DNA of 64,000 nucleotides from Ancylothrix sp. D3o (GTDB lineage: Bacteria; Cyanobacteriota; Cyanobacteriia; Cyanobacteriales; Oscillatoriaceae), in NCBI RefSeq assembly GCF_025370775.1, contig NZ_JAMXEX010000001.1, positions 868,001 to 932,000 on the forward strand. The letters run 5' to 3'. The notes beneath the pieces were generated by a model that worked only from the letters and a program-made list of their open reading frames with translations, searched no databases and was not told the DNA's origin. This document shows positions 1-9,371 of the stretch, piece by piece. A program made the translations under genes and the position numbers. The number at the start of each line of letters is the position of its first letter. Position 1 is the stretch's first letter.

Positions 1-677
1 GCGGCGGGGTTGCCGGTGGTGACAAGATAAGCAGAGACGCGGTTTGCATCCGCCATTGTTTCCCGCCACTTGTCCATAATTTCTGTCACTTCTTGGGGAG
101 GTTGGCCAAAATTATCACCCGACCAATCGACATTTAACACCGCACTGGTGACAGGTTGAACAAACGGCGCCAAAGTTTTGCCCACATCAGACTCAGCAAA
201 AACTTGACGAAACCGGCGCAAATACCAACTGCCAATTTCTGGCGCGCCAATCATCCGTAGAGTGTTTTGATCTCCCGTGCCATCATAGACAATCACATCA
301 TAGTTGCCGCTTTTGTCGTAATTACGCAGAGCATTCAGCGTCAAAGCGGCTTCCATCCCCGGTACCACGCCCAACTCTTGACCATACACCGCCTTTAAAA
401 ACGGAGTGCGGACATATTTGGCTTCCAGCTTTTTGATTTCTTCCCAACCTTGCTCTAGCAACACAGAAATAAGCAACTGGACGGCGTGGAGGTTAGGAGC
501 GATTTCTTGCGGTTCCGGGCCCACAGTTGCTCCTAATTCTATGCTAAGGGCTGGGCTTGGATCAGAACTGGCAAACAGCACCCGTGAGCCTTTAGCGGCA
601 AATTGTTTAGCGGCTGCAATGGCAATGGTGCTGCGACCGGTGCCCCCTTTGCCCAAAAATGTTAATATCCGCGCCAT
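1..677 (-). CDS. Get3/ArsA-family ATPase (Get3d-like), 3' end cut by window edge
   Basis: The gene starts with ATG at 677 and runs off the left edge, so about 225 N-terminal residues are visible. They open with MARILTF and a deviant Walker A loop, GKGGTGRST, at residues 9-17. Get3/ArsA ATPases bind tail-anchored proteins or anions and use this signature loop with two lysines. Here the usual second lysine is arginine (R15). The following 'FASSDPSPAL' matches the switch region of the family. I recall cyanobacterial and plastid Get3d proteins with this kind of loop; the Get3d placement is from memory. It lies downstream of a DUF2862 gene on the same strand and may be co-transcribed. The client-binding C-terminal part is outside the window. 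Confidence 0.85.
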   Translation of the reverse strand, partial: MARILTFLGKGGTGRSTIAIAAAKQFAAKGSRVLFASSDPSPALSIELGATVGPEPQEIAPNLHAVQLLISVLLEQGWEEIKKLEAKYVRTPFLKAVYGQELGVVPGMEAALTLNALRNYDKSGNYDVIVYDGTGDQNTLRMIGAPEIGSWYLRRFRQVFAESDVGKTLAPFVQPVTSAVLNVDWSGDNFGQPPQEVTEIMDKWRETMADANRVSAYLVTTGNPA

Positions 678-840
678 TGTTGTTTTCCGTTTAACTGTAA
701 TGAGCTTTTTATAAACAAGAGCTTTTTTCACGTTTGGGTAAAACGTCAACTAAGCAAATACAAAATATCATTTTTGCAAGCTGGCTTGCTTGCAGTCCGC
801 CTTAGTGGGCCGGTTGCTTAAATTTTGGGGTTTGGCGATG

Positions 841-866
841 CAGAGACGCGAAAACTCACGTCTCTA
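841..866 (-). terminator. Hairpin downstream of the DUF2862 gene
   Basis: A 7-base perfect stem, AGAGACG paired with CGTCTCT around a ten-base loop, lies six bases past the DUF2862 stop. There is no strong T-run, so it may be an attenuator rather than a full terminator before the Get3-like gene. Confidence 0.35.
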
Positions 867-871
867 CCTTG

Positions 872-1072
872 TTATTGGGCCGGTTCGAGTTCGTCTTCAA
901 AGAACCAGGTGATAAAGCTTTCATCAAACCGAACAAACACTCCGACACCTTGGCCATCGACCATTTTAAATTCTTCTATGGTGCCGACGGGATTTTCTTT
1001 GATCTTATTGACCAATTTTGCCGATATGGGGTCTCGGAGCCGCACCACTTTTACTTTCTGACCGATTTCCAT
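872..1072 (-). CDS. DUF2862 small cyanobacterial protein
   Basis: This 66-residue protein begins MEIGQKVKVVRLRD and ends WFFEDELEPAQ. The pattern of a short beta-rich start, a central 'FKMVDGQGVGVFVRFD' strand pair and an acidic end fits DUF2862, a cyanobacterial family of SH3-like size with no established function. It sits between a PLP enzyme and the Get3-like ATPase on the same strand, 104 and 194 bases away. A hairpin (AGAGACG...CGTCTCT, 841-866) lies just downstream and may terminate or attenuate. The family name is from memory of the signature. Confidence 0.75.
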   Translation of the reverse strand: MEIGQKVKVVRLRDPISAKLVNKIKENPVGTIEEFKMVDGQGVGVFVRFDESFITWFFEDELEPAQ

Positions 1073-1176
1073 TCCAACTCCACGACATCAAATTCTCCAT
1101 TCCAAAGTTTATCAGCGTTCTTGGTTTTTTGTCCCTTGTCATCTGTCAAAAGTCATTTGTCCATTATCTTTTTCCA

Positions 1177-2406
1177 TCACGCCGGCCCTATTTCTTTAAT
1201 GGCGGCTTCTAAGGCAATGGCTACATGAGTCCAATGGGTTCCGCCTTGGCAAAATACTAGATATGGCTCTCTCAATGGCCCATCAGCAGAAAATTCTGAG
1301 GTGCTGCCATCAATAAAGGTACCACCGGCCATGACTAATTCACTTTCATACCCAGGCATCGGGGCCGGTATGGGGTCAAGATAGGAGCCAATGGGAGAAT
1401 ATTTTTGAATTGCTCGACAAAAAGCAATTAGTTTTTCCGGGGAACCGAGTTTCACGGCTTGGATGACGTCGCGGCGGGGTGCCAAAGGGTGCGGGTTTAC
1501 GGGATATCCCAATTTATCAAACACATAAGCCACCAGATGATTGCCTTTCATTGCTTCTCCTACCATCTGCGGGGCTAAAAATAAGCCTTGGAATAAAAGC
1601 CGGTTTTGGTCAAAGCTGGCTCCGCCACTACTGCCAATGCCTGGGGCTGTTAACCGGCAGGTCGCAGCTTCTACAAGATCCTCTCTACCTGCAATATACC
1701 CCCCACCGGCGACAATGGTACCACCGGGGTTTTTAATCAACGAACCGGCTATTAAATCAGCCCCTACTGCCGGCGGTTCGCGGTCTTCGATAAATTCTCC
1801 ATAGCAGTTATCAACAAAACAAACAGTCTCAGGATTTTGTTGTTTGACGCTTAAAACAATTTTTTCGATATCCGCTATACTTAGAGAATCTCGCCAAGAG
1901 TATCCGCAAGAGCGCTGAATTAGGACTAAGCGGGTGCGTGAAGTGATGGCTGAGGAAAGTTTTTGCCAATCGATTGTGCCAGAGGGCGTGAGTTCGAGTT
2001 GCCGGTAATCTATGCCAAAGTCTTTTAAAGACCCTTGGCCGGTTCCCCGCAGGCCAATGACTTCCTCTAAGGTGTCGTAAGGCGCACCGGCTACAGCTAA
2101 CATTTCATCACCCGGACGCAGAACCCCAAATAAGGCACAGGTAATCGCATGGGTACCGGATACAAATTGTATTCGCACGGCGGCGGCTTCGGCTCCCATA
2201 ATGTCCCCAAACACTTGATCAAGGGTTTGTCTGCCTAAGTCGTCGTGTCCATAACCGCTAACACCGGCAAAGTGATGGACTCCTACGCGATGCTTATGAA
2301 ATGCTTGTAAAACTCTATGGAGATTTTTCTTGACCAGAGTATCAATTCCAGCAAAGATAGGGGATAGTGCCTGTTCTGCCTCTTGCAGCGATTGTTCGCT
2401 GTTCAT
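1177..2406 (-). CDS. Aluminium-resistance / methionine gamma-lyase family PLP enzyme
   Basis: The 409-residue protein has the layout of the PF06838 family, fold-type I PLP enzymes annotated as aluminium-resistance or methionine gamma-lyase-like. A glycine- and histidine-rich start (FAGVSGYGHDDLGR) is followed by the cofactor pocket (FVSGTHAITCAL), an aspartate strand 'CFVDNCYGEF', and the likely Schiff-base lysine in 'GSLIKNPGG'. The family has been linked to sulfur amino acid cleavage, but its substrate in cyanobacteria is not settled. The length is normal and no key residue appears lost. It is divergent from desC with only 80 bases between the starts, so the two promoters overlap. The DUF2862 gene follows on the same strand. 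Confidence 0.88.
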   Translation of the reverse strand: MNSEQSLQEAEQALSPIFAGIDTLVKKNLHRVLQAFHKHRVGVHHFAGVSGYGHDDLGRQTLDQVFGDIMGAEAAAVRIQFVSGTHAITCALFGVLRPGDEMLAVAGAPYDTLEEVIGLRGTGQGSLKDFGIDYRQLELTPSGTIDWQKLSSAITSRTRLVLIQRSCGYSWRDSLSIADIEKIVLSVKQQNPETVCFVDNCYGEFIEDREPPAVGADLIAGSLIKNPGGTIVAGGGYIAGREDLVEAATCRLTAPGIGSSGGASFDQNRLLFQGLFLAPQMVGEAMKGNHLVAYVFDKLGYPVNPHPLAPRRDVIQAVKLGSPEKLIAFCRAIQKYSPIGSYLDPIPAPMPGYESELVMAGGTFIDGSTSEFSADGPLREPYLVFCQGGTHWTHVAIALEAAIKEIGPA

Positions 2407-2486
2407 TCCAAATTCTCTCGCCGTGTCGTGTGTGCGGAGTTTATTATGGCGCAGATTGGGTCAGGTCGTTTCAACAAAAAAGCTCG

Positions 2487-3344
2487 ATGACAATAGCATC
2501 TTCAAAACAAACAGAAACTTTAGATCAGACGCCTCGCCGTTTCAAATGGGACGTCATTATTTTTATGGTGGTGGTTCACGCTGCCGCTTGTTTGGCGTTT
2601 TTTCCCAGTAATTTTAGCTGGGCAGCAGTTGGCCTTGCTGTGTTCCTTCACTGGGTTACGGGCGGTTTGGGAATTACTCTCGGATACCACCGGCTTGTAA
2701 CTCACCGTAGTTTTCAAACTCCAAAATGGTTGGAGTATTTTCTCATTTTTTGCGGAGCTTTGACTTGTCAAGGCGGTGTCATTGATTGGGTAGGTTTACA
2801 CCGCATCCATCATTTACATTCTGATAAGCCCCAAGATCCCCATGATTCTAATCAGGGTTTTTGGTGGAGTCATGTTGGTTGCTGGTTCTATCATTTACCG
2901 GCTGATTTAGATGTGCCTCGTTTCACAAAAGATATCGCGGATGATCCGGTTTATAAGTTTTTAGACAAATACTTTTTCCCGCTTCAGGTTCTTTTAGGGC
3001 TTGGTATTTACTTCTTAGGTGAAGCCTATCAGCCTGGTTTGGGTTGGTCTTTTGTTGTTTGGGGTGTTTTTGTTCGTTTGGTGGCAGTTTTTCACTGCAC
3101 TTGGTTTGTAAACAGCGCCACTCATAAGTTTGGTTATCGCACTTATGAGTCGGATGATAAGTCCACAAATTGCTGGTGGGTTGCTTTGGTAACTTACGGC
3201 GAAGGTTGGCATAATAATCACCATGCTTTTCAATATTCTGCCCGTCACGGTATGCAGTGGTGGGAGATTGATATGACTTGGATGACAATTCAATTTTTGC
3301 AACTTTTGGGTTTGGCTACTAAAGTCAAGTTGGTTGAAAAGTAG
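2487..3344 (+). CDS. desC: Acyl-lipid delta-9 fatty acid desaturase
   Basis: Membrane di-iron desaturase that introduces the first double bond (C9) into membrane-lipid acyl chains. All three histidine boxes are present: HRLVTH, HRIHH and HNNHH. They are separated by hydrophobic pairs that cross the membrane twice each. I start it at ATG 2487, giving 285 residues (MTIASSK...), close to the usual size. The frame is open further upstream to 2367, but that would overlap the divergent PLP gene. A strong hairpin with a T-run follows at 3371-3409. Delta-9 rather than delta-12 is judged from the stearoyl-CoA-desaturase-like boxes (HRxxTH, HRxHH, HNxHH). Confidence 0.92.
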   Translation: MTIASSKQTETLDQTPRRFKWDVIIFMVVVHAAACLAFFPSNFSWAAVGLAVFLHWVTGGLGITLGYHRLVTHRSFQTPKWLEYFLIFCGALTCQGGVIDWVGLHRIHHLHSDKPQDPHDSNQGFWWSHVGCWFYHLPADLDVPRFTKDIADDPVYKFLDKYFFPLQVLLGLGIYFLGEAYQPGLGWSFVVWGVFVRLVAVFHCTWFVNSATHKFGYRTYESDDKSTNCWWVALVTYGEGWHNNHHAFQYSARHGMQWWEIDMTWMTIQFLQLLGLATKVKLVEK

Positions 3345-3370
3345 CCTTTTAACTCATGTTTAATTTTTTG

Positions 3371-3409
3371 GGGCCGGCTTCTTTTTTGAAGGCCGGCCAT
3401 TATTTTTTT
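3371..3409 (+). terminator. Intrinsic terminator of desC
   Basis: GGCCGGCTTC and GAAGGCCGGCC form a GC-rich stem with one bulged G and a T loop, followed by ATTATTTTTTT. It lies 26 bases after the desC stop. Confidence 0.75.
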
Positions 3410-3523
3410 GCAATCCCTATAAACAAACCGGGTTTTTTACAAAAATCTCCTTTTCTGAAATTTGAATTTTGATTTAAAAGCCGGTTTCTAAGTAAGTCAA
3501 CTTAATTAAACTCTGGGTGTAAT

Positions 3524-3641
3524 GTAGGTTGGGTAGAGGAACGAAACCCAACACTCTCCAGGCTTTGATGGGTTTTGCCTTCGGCACGCTACGCGTAACG
3601 TAGTGCGCGATAGCGCTACGCTTACGCTCTACCCATCCTAC
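3524..3641. repeat. Palindromic dispersed repeat (MITE-like), between desC and purQ
   Basis: The element starts GTAGGTTGGGTAGAG and ends CTCTACCCATCCTAC, an imperfect terminal inverted repeat. Inside are an 'aacgaaaccca' segment and nested palindromes around 3588-3625 (GCTACGC and TAGCGCTACG motifs). 'GTAGGTTGGGT...CGAAACCCAAC' is a very common dispersed motif in cyanobacterial genomes. No coding potential is seen. The rest of the 343-base gap holds the desC terminator and AT-rich sequence. Confidence 0.6.
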
Positions 3642-3687
3642 AAATAATCATCCTACAAATAATTAAGTGCTTCTACTTAACATCAAC

Positions 3688-4398
3688 TTAAACCGGCACT
3701 TTTTCCCCTGATTTTACTGCCATCAACAACCCCTTAAACAAACCCATCCCATCCGTATTTCCCAACATTGGATCAGCCGCTCGCTCTGGGTGAGGCATCA
3801 TTCCTAGCACATTTCCTTCTTTATTGCAAATGCCCGCAATATTATTTAACGAACCATTGCAATTATTTGCCTCATTCACCTCACCGGCCGGCCCGCAATA
3901 GCGAAACAAAATCTGACCATTATTTTCCAACTCAGGCAGAGTTTCCGCATCCGCATAATAACGGCCCTCTCCATGAGCCACCGGCAACGTAATCACACTA
4001 CCGCACCCATATTCAGAAGTCCAAGGTAAATCAGATCGCTCTACTTTCAAAGGCACCCGGTCACAAATAAAATGCAAATCGCGGTTTCTTGTCAGAGCCC
4101 CTGGAAGCAAACCGGCCTCAGTTAACACCTGAAAGCCATTACAAATCCCTAAAACAAACTTACCAGCCGCCGCGTGTTTTACCACCTCCCGCATCACCGG
4201 CGAAAAGCGAGCAATCGCCCCGCAGCGCAAATAATCCCCATAACTGAACCCCCCCGGAATTACCACCACATCAATATCAGAAATATCCGTTTCCTCATGC
4301 CAAACCATCCGAGTTTGACAACCAAGCAAACCAGAACTCACCCAAACCACATCCCGGTCACAATTTGAACCCGGAAAAACCACAACCCCTAGTTTCAT
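3688..4398 (-). CDS. purQ: Phosphoribosylformylglycinamidine synthase subunit PurQ
   Basis: Glutaminase subunit that supplies ammonia to PurL in the fourth step of purine synthesis. The 236-residue protein begins [16 protein letters not shown]. It contains the class I amidotransferase nucleophile elbow 'GICNGFQ' (Cys near residue 96) and the His-Glu pair in 'PHPERA' near the end. Length and motifs are typical. purS lies 93 bases upstream on the same strand, the usual purSQ order. The large subunit purL is not in the window. Confidence 0.97.
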   Translation of the reverse strand: MKLGVVVFPGSNCDRDVVWVSSGLLGCQTRMVWHEETDISDIDVVVIPGGFSYGDYLRCGAIARFSPVMREVVKHAAAGKFVLGICNGFQVLTEAGLLPGALTRNRDLHFICDRVPLKVERSDLPWTSEYGCGSVITLPVAHGEGRYYADAETLPELENNGQILFRYCGPAGEVNEANNCNGSLNNIAGICNKEGNVLGMMPHPERAADPMLGNTDGMGLFKGLLMAVKSGEKVPV

Positions 4399-4442
4399 AA
4401 TTCAACGCCCATCCCGATACAAAAATTACATTAAAATTCAGG

Positions 4443-4474
4443 AAGTCCTCGCCTTGGAGAATACAGCGAGGCAA
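4443..4474 (-). promoter_or_regulatory. Hairpin between purS and purQ
   Basis: CCTCGC and GCGAGG flank a 14-base loop in the 93-base spacer between purS and purQ. It has no T-run, so it could stabilise the upstream message or set the subunit ratio rather than terminate. Functional role is inference. Confidence 0.3.
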
Positions 4475-4491
4475 TTACCGGCCCCTACATT

Positions 4492-4764
4492 TCAAACCCC
4501 CACACCCGCAACCGCCTTTAACTCAAAGCGATAATTTTCAATCACCGGGTTAGCCAAAAGCTGATCACAGATACGATCCAAAGACGCTTTGGCCTCATCC
4601 TCATTGGCGGCGGTGATCGTCAACTCCACATACTTGCCAATGCGAACCTGCTCCACATTGTCATAACCGAGATGAGACAAACCAGACTGCACAGCCACCC
4701 CAGCCGGATCTAACACCGAAGGGCGCAAAGTAACATAGATTTGAGCGTGATATTTTTGAGACAC
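4492..4764 (-). CDS. purS: Phosphoribosylformylglycinamidine synthase subunit PurS
   Basis: This 90-residue protein (MSQKYHAQIYVTLRPSVLDP) has the PurS hallmarks: 'LRPSVLDPAG', then 'LGYDNVEQVRIGKYVEL' and 'ICDQLLANPVIENY'. PurS dimers bridge PurQ and PurL in the FGAM synthase complex. It is first in the purS-purQ unit and is divergent from a Fur-family regulator with 182 bases between the starts. No purine riboswitch or PurR box was recognised in that gap. Confidence 0.96.
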   Translation of the reverse strand: MSQKYHAQIYVTLRPSVLDPAGVAVQSGLSHLGYDNVEQVRIGKYVELTITAANEDEAKASLDRICDQLLANPVIENYRFELKAVAGVGV

Positions 4765-4946
4765 AACAAAACCCTAAATTAAACCAATAATCCCAAGGCC
4801 ACCCTTTTATTTTAAAACTCTACGTTACATTGGTTTTACAAAAATTCTCCAACCGGCCTAAAATCCGCAGCCAGACAGCCAAACTTGGCCTTAACAGCGC
4901 TAAAATCACAAAAAACGGCCCCAAAACCGATTAACCCCCAGCCACC

Positions 4947-5351
4947 ATGAAAGTTTCACGCACGCGCTCTCAAGAGCGAATCATTGACCTACTCAAAAGC
5001 CAAAAAGATGCCCTTTCAGCCCAAGATATCTACCTTGAATTGCGGAAGCGTAACCAAAGCATCGGACTTGCCACAGTGTACCGTGCCTTAGAAGCCTTAA
5101 AACTCGAAGGGGTGGTACAGGTGCGAACCCTTGCCAACGGTGAATCGCTTTATAGTACCCTTCACCAAGATCAACATCATCTGACTTGTCTTGTCTGTCG
5201 TGTTTCGATTCCTATTGCCGAGTGTCCGGTTCACCAACTTGAAACTCAACTACAACAATCTCATCAGTTTAAAGTTTTTTACCACACCCTCGAATTTTTT
5301 GGGCTGTGTCAAGAGTGCCAAGCCGCACAAATGGCCGAGTCTCTCCCCTAG
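4947..5351 (+). CDS. Fur-family metalloregulator, Zur/FurB-like
   Basis: A 134-residue repressor with an N-terminal winged helix (residues 1-80; 'LATVYRALEALKLEGVV' is the recognition-helix region). The C-terminal metal-binding and dimer half shows 'HHLTCLVC' and 'CQEC', the two CxxC pairs of the structural zinc site. The histidine cluster 'HQDQHH' is the likely regulatory metal site. Among cyanobacterial Fur proteins this short form resembles Zur (FurB) more than FurA or PerR; that assignment is inference. It is divergent from purS. I saw no Fur or Zur palindrome in the upstream gap. Confidence 0.85.
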   Translation: MKVSRTRSQERIIDLLKSQKDALSAQDIYLELRKRNQSIGLATVYRALEALKLEGVVQVRTLANGESLYSTLHQDQHHLTCLVCRVSIPIAECPVHQLETQLQQSHQFKVFYHTLEFFGLCQECQAAQMAESLP

Positions 5352-5390
5352 GGGCCTTTTAGGGTGCCGGCCCCTACTACAAAAACGCCC

Positions 5391-6347
5391 TTAATGAAGT
5401 TTTTCTTGTTCGACTATCGAGCGTATCCCTTCAAAGGTTGCCGGAATACTGCGCGGGTCCATAAACATTACTTTGCTGCTGTCGCTGCTGCCAATTTTTA
5501 CGCCCATTTCTAAATAGTTTTGTGCTAATAAAAACTGCAAGGCTTCTCGCGCACTGGGGTCTGTTTTTAGGGTTTTGGCAATAATTTGCAGTGCTTCGGA
5601 GGTGGCTTGAGCTTTTAATACTTGTTGTTGACGTTCGGCTTGGGCTTTTAAGACAATGGCTTGCTGTTGGGCTTCCGCTTCTAAAATTGTGGTTTTTTTC
5701 ATAGCTTCGGCATCTAAGATTTGGGCTTCAGCTTTGCCTTTGGCTGTATTTACGGCGGCGTCTCTTTCGCCTTCGGAAGCTAAAATGGCGGCTCGTTTTT
5801 TGCGTTCGGAAGCCATTTGTAATTCCATCGAATCTTGGACGGCTTTTGAGGGAATAATATCTCGTAATTCTACTCGCGTAACTTTGACTCCCCAGGGATC
5901 TGTGGCAATGTCTAAATCCCGTAATAATATCTCATTAATTTGCGAACGAGCGGTAAAGGTTTCGTCTAGTTCCATTTGCCCAATTTCGGCACGAATTTGG
6001 GTTCGCACCATGTTTTCCATTGCTAACTGGAGATTTTGGACTTTATAGTAGGCTTTTTCGAGATCCATGATCCGCCAATAAACGACTGCATCAACGGTAA
6101 TGGAAACGTTGTCGCGGGTGATGCACTGTTGGGGGGGGATGTCTAAGACTTGTTCGCGGACGGTGCCTTGATAAACGAGCCGGTCTAAAAATGGGGTGAC
6201 AAAATTAAGGCCGGGTTCTAGTTTTTTGCCGTTATATTTGCCTAGCGTTTCTACTAGGGCTTCGTTGCCTTGATTGATGATTTTAACGGAGCCGGCTAGG
6301 GCAGAACCACCCAAGGCTAAAAAGACTAACAAAAAAAATCCTTCCAT
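5391..6347 (-). CDS. SPFH/stomatin-like membrane protein (paraslipin type)
   Basis: A 318-residue protein with an N-terminal hydrophobic anchor (residues 3-20), the SPFH/Band 7 domain (about 22-180; '[16 protein letters not shown]', 'VDAVVYWRI') and a long Ala/Glu/Gln-rich coiled coil (about 180-265). Such proteins oligomerise into membrane rings. The preceding gene on the same strand is nfeD, and the nfeD-stomatin pair is a known conserved operon. It faces the Fur-like gene tail to tail with a 39-base gap. Confidence 0.93.
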   Translation of the reverse strand: MEGFFLLVFLALGGSALAGSVKIINQGNEALVETLGKYNGKKLEPGLNFVTPFLDRLVYQGTVREQVLDIPPQQCITRDNVSITVDAVVYWRIMDLEKAYYKVQNLQLAMENMVRTQIRAEIGQMELDETFTARSQINEILLRDLDIATDPWGVKVTRVELRDIIPSKAVQDSMELQMASERKKRAAILASEGERDAAVNTAKGKAEAQILDAEAMKKTTILEAEAQQQAIVLKAQAERQQQVLKAQATSEALQIIAKTLKTDPSAREALQFLLAQNYLEMGVKIGSSDSSKVMFMDPRSIPATFEGIRSIVEQEKLH

Positions 6348-6428
6348 TTGAAACTGTCTCCTAAAAGTTGTTATTTCTGAGGAAAAGTTGAGGAAAATGT
6401 CTTGTTAAGATACTCTATTTAAGAGTTT

Positions 6429-6941
6429 TTAGTCTCCAATTACAAGGTGTTCTGGAACAACGATTAAGGTTGTGCCTTCTCTGCGGACAACGTACACTTT
6501 TTGATGGGGAGGAATGGCGAGCTTTTCATCTTCGCAAAGGGCTCGCCAGGAGTTGCCTTCATAAATGACTCGACCGGCCTGCCCTGGTAAAATTTCTGTG
6601 AGGGTTTCTGCTTGTTTTGGGGCCGAAAGTATGGAAACTTTGCGGTTTGGTAATAACCTCCTTGTGGCTATGACTCCGCCGGTGGCTAATAGCATCCATA
6701 AAAACACTTGTAACCCAAACTGAGCAGGAAAATACCAAGCAAACACAGCAACGAGGATTGCTGCTAGGCCCATTGTAAAAGCCGTAAAAGCCGTTGGTAT
6801 CCACAGTTCTACCAAACACAACAGTGAACCCGCCACCAACCAAATTAAACTCAGACTTAAATTAAGCGGGCCACCGGCAACAGCAAACGTTGATGAGTGC
6901 GTTTTTGCCAGCCACGCAAATGTCCCTAGACTCAGTAGCAT
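6429..6941 (-). CDS. NfeD-family membrane protein
   Basis: The 170-residue protein has three to four hydrophobic helices (about residues 25-105). A C-terminal soluble OB-fold (about 110-168) carries the 'GQAGRVIYEGNSWRAL' NfeD signature. It is the short form without the ClpP-like protease domain. It precedes the stomatin gene by 81 bases and the two products are expected to act together at the membrane. A TTG-free ATG start at 6941 is clear. Confidence 0.9.
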   Translation of the reverse strand: MLLSLGTFAWLAKTHSSTFAVAGGPLNLSLSLIWLVAGSLLCLVELWIPTAFTAFTMGLAAILVAVFAWYFPAQFGLQVFLWMLLATGGVIATRRLLPNRKVSILSAPKQAETLTEILPGQAGRVIYEGNSWRALCEDEKLAIPPHQKVYVVRREGTTLIVVPEHLVIGD

Positions 6942-7439
6942 TTTGATAGAATCTCCGTTTAATTGATTTTGTGATCAAACGGCTGAAATTGCCTCTCCTA
7001 CGATTGGTTATCTGTGTTTAATTAACCTCACTGGGGAAACTTAAAAATCCGGTGAGCGCCCGATAATTTTGGGGAGAGGGAAAAAATATCTATTTTGAGA
7101 GCATTTGTGATTTTCTTCGCTTTCCTCTCGCCCGACAACTCCCAGACGAGAAGTTAATGCAGGTTTTTTTGACTTTCTCCCCAGCCAGATGTCGTGCTGT
7201 CTAAGGCCGATAGTTGTTGTTTTAAATTTTAGATTGTAAATATTCGCCTTGGGGTTATACTAACTAAAGCTTAATGATTTGGTGGTGTGGGGGATTTTTT
7301 GGGAGAAATTAAATGCAAGGTTAACGCAAAAGTAAAGAAAATCGAACGAACCGGGCAACCATGTAGGTGAGGTTGCGTTTATGCCGCATTTTGCTCAACT
7401 TAAATTTATCAATTGTTCCTTGAGAAAGTTCTGGATCGC
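6942..7439. other. Divergent intergenic region, no gene seen
   Basis: This gap of about 500 bases separates nfeD (minus) and the PP2C gene (plus). It must hold both promoters. I saw no ORF with coding character, no tRNA and no clear terminator. Purine-rich runs near 7075-7090 are the only visible compositional feature. Confidence 0.5.
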
Positions 7440-9371
7440 ATGAGCAGCTTTGAGCCATCAATTTACTGCGTCAACCCCGCCTGTAGTGAACCCCGCAATC
7501 CTTTGGGGGGTCAAGTTTGCGCTTCTTGCAACACGCCCTTGGTGTATCGGCATTTGTGGGCTGTGGGCCCAGAGGGGCTAGAATTCGAGACAGACACGGT
7601 GATCGCAGAACGTTATACAGTGGTAGCGCCGCAAATTTGGCTGGATACCCAACCTTCCAATCATCCTTATTTTCCCCAAGATTTGCCGGAAGGCATTTTT
7701 GCTTATTTATTTTTGTATCCCTATCGGCTACATATTCCCGAAATTTATGGCTTTGCACCGCTGGGAGAAACGCCGTACAGCGGGGAAGTGATGCTGTTAG
7801 AAAATGTGCCGGTTGATCCGGTGGGCAATCTCTACCCTTCTTTAAGCGAGGTATGGCCCACATCATCGGCGGTGCGTCAAGTTTATTGGCTGTGGCAAAT
7901 GCTGGAACTTTGGCAACCTTTTTTAGAACAAGGTGTTGCGGGGAGTTTGATTGTTCCAGAGAATATCCGCGTTGAAGGTTGGCGAATTTGGTTGCTGGAA
8001 TTGTACAGTGATGATGCTAAGGATGAGCAGAAATCAGTTTCTCAGAGAACTCTGGAAGATTTGGGTCAGTGCTGGATGAACTGGATACCGTTCGCCCACC
8101 CAACTGTTATTTCGCCATTGAAAGAGATTTGTAACCAATTGCAGGCAAAAAAAGCCGACTTCACAGAAATTTCGTGGCAACTTAATCGTTTATTGCTGGA
8201 ATGTTCGGCTCAGTTGCCTTTGCGGTTGCGGGTGGCCGGTGCAACGGATACGGGTACGGTGCGGGATCATAATGAGGATACTTGTTATCCGACTGAGGCG
8301 GAGTTGAAACAACGCACTAAAGATCCGCACAATCGCTTGATTCCTTATTGGGCTGTGGTTTGTGATGGTGTGGGCGGACACGAGGGGGGGGAGGTTGCTA
8401 GTCAGTCGGCGGTGCAGTCTCTTAAACCTTTGATTCTAAGTTTGCTCAATGAAGCGGCGGAAGCAACCGAACCTACTCCACCGGCTCTGTTGGCTCAACA
8501 AATTGAAGAAAGCATCCGGGTGATTAATAATACGATAGCGGCGCAAAATGATAACCAGGGTCGTTCGTCTCGGCAGCGGATGGGGACTACTTTGGTGATG
8601 GCTTTGCAGTTACCGCAACGGGTAAGAACGGATACGGGTGTTGAGTATGGTAATGCTCACGAGTTGTATTTGGCTCATGTTGGCGATAGTCGCGCTTATT
8701 GGATCACAAGTGAGTATTGTCAGCGTTTAACTGTTGATGATGATGTGGCGGCGCGAGAGGTGCGTTTGGGCCGGTGTTTGTATCGGGAAGCGCTGAAACG
8801 GGGTGATGCGGGGGCGCTGACTCAAGCTTTGGGTACGCGCGATGGGGAGTTTTTGCGGCCTAATGTGCAGCGGTTTATTTTGGAAGATGACGGCTTGCTG
8901 CTTTTGTGTTCGGACGGACTGAGCGATAATGATTTGGTGGAGTTATTTTGGGCCGATTATGCACCGGCTGTTTTAAAAGGGGAAATGCCTCTCGAAGCTG
9001 CGGTGCAGTGGCTTATTGATTTGGCAAATGAACGCAACGGACATGATAATACTTCGGTGGTGATGGTTCAGTGTCGCCTTTCTCCTGAACCGTTGACGCT
9101 TTTTGAGCCTGGATCTCAGGTTCCAACTCAGGAGGATTCTTTAGAGTCGGAATTTTCAGAGGCTTCTCGTGCTTTGCTGGATGCGGAAGCTACGACTGCT
9201 GAGCCGGTGCCGGTGGCCCCTCCAACTCCCCGTAAAGAAAAAATGGGGGTTTTAGGGGTTTTGGCGGTCTTGGTGATAAGCAGTTTGGCGGGCTTGTTTA
9301 CATGGTCTCAGTTGAACCCTGGGGGGCTTGAAAGGTTGCGGGAGAGCGTTTTTCCCTCTCAAAGTAAATAA
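7440..9371 (+). CDS. PP2C-type Ser/Thr protein phosphatase with zinc ribbon and C-terminal membrane helix
   Basis: About 643 residues. The N-terminus has a four-cysteine ribbon (CVNPACSEP...CASCNTP, residues 9-32). After a poorly conserved middle, the PP2C domain spans about 270-545. Metal-binding motifs are intact: 'RDHNEDT', 'CDGVGGHEGGE', 'VGDSRAYW', 'CSDGLSDND' and 'GHDNTSV'. A single helix near the C-terminus (about 605-625, MGVLGVLAVLVISSLAGLF) should anchor it. ATG 7440 is chosen because the frame upstream offers only a TTG at 7413 and the zinc ribbon starts just after this ATG. Its substrate is unknown. Confidence 0.9.
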   Translation: MSSFEPSIYCVNPACSEPRNPLGGQVCASCNTPLVYRHLWAVGPEGLEFETDTVIAERYTVVAPQIWLDTQPSNHPYFPQDLPEGIFAYLFLYPYRLHIPEIYGFAPLGETPYSGEVMLLENVPVDPVGNLYPSLSEVWPTSSAVRQVYWLWQMLELWQPFLEQGVAGSLIVPENIRVEGWRIWLLELYSDDAKDEQKSVSQRTLEDLGQCWMNWIPFAHPTVISPLKEICNQLQAKKADFTEISWQLNRLLLECSAQLPLRLRVAGATDTGTVRDHNEDTCYPTEAELKQRTKDPHNRLIPYWAVVCDGVGGHEGGEVASQSAVQSLKPLILSLLNEAAEATEPTPPALLAQQIEESIRVINNTIAAQNDNQGRSSRQRMGTTLVMALQLPQRVRTDTGVEYGNAHELYLAHVGDSRAYWITSEYCQRLTVDDDVAAREVRLGRCLYREALKRGDAGALTQALGTRDGEFLRPNVQRFILEDDGLLLLCSDGLSDNDLVELFWADYAPAVLKGEMPLEAAVQWLIDLANERNGHDNTSVVMVQCRLSPEPLTLFEPGSQVPTQEDSLESEFSEASRALLDAEATTAEPVPVAPPTPRKEKMGVLGVLAVLVISSLAGLFTWSQLNPGGLERLRESVFPSQSK

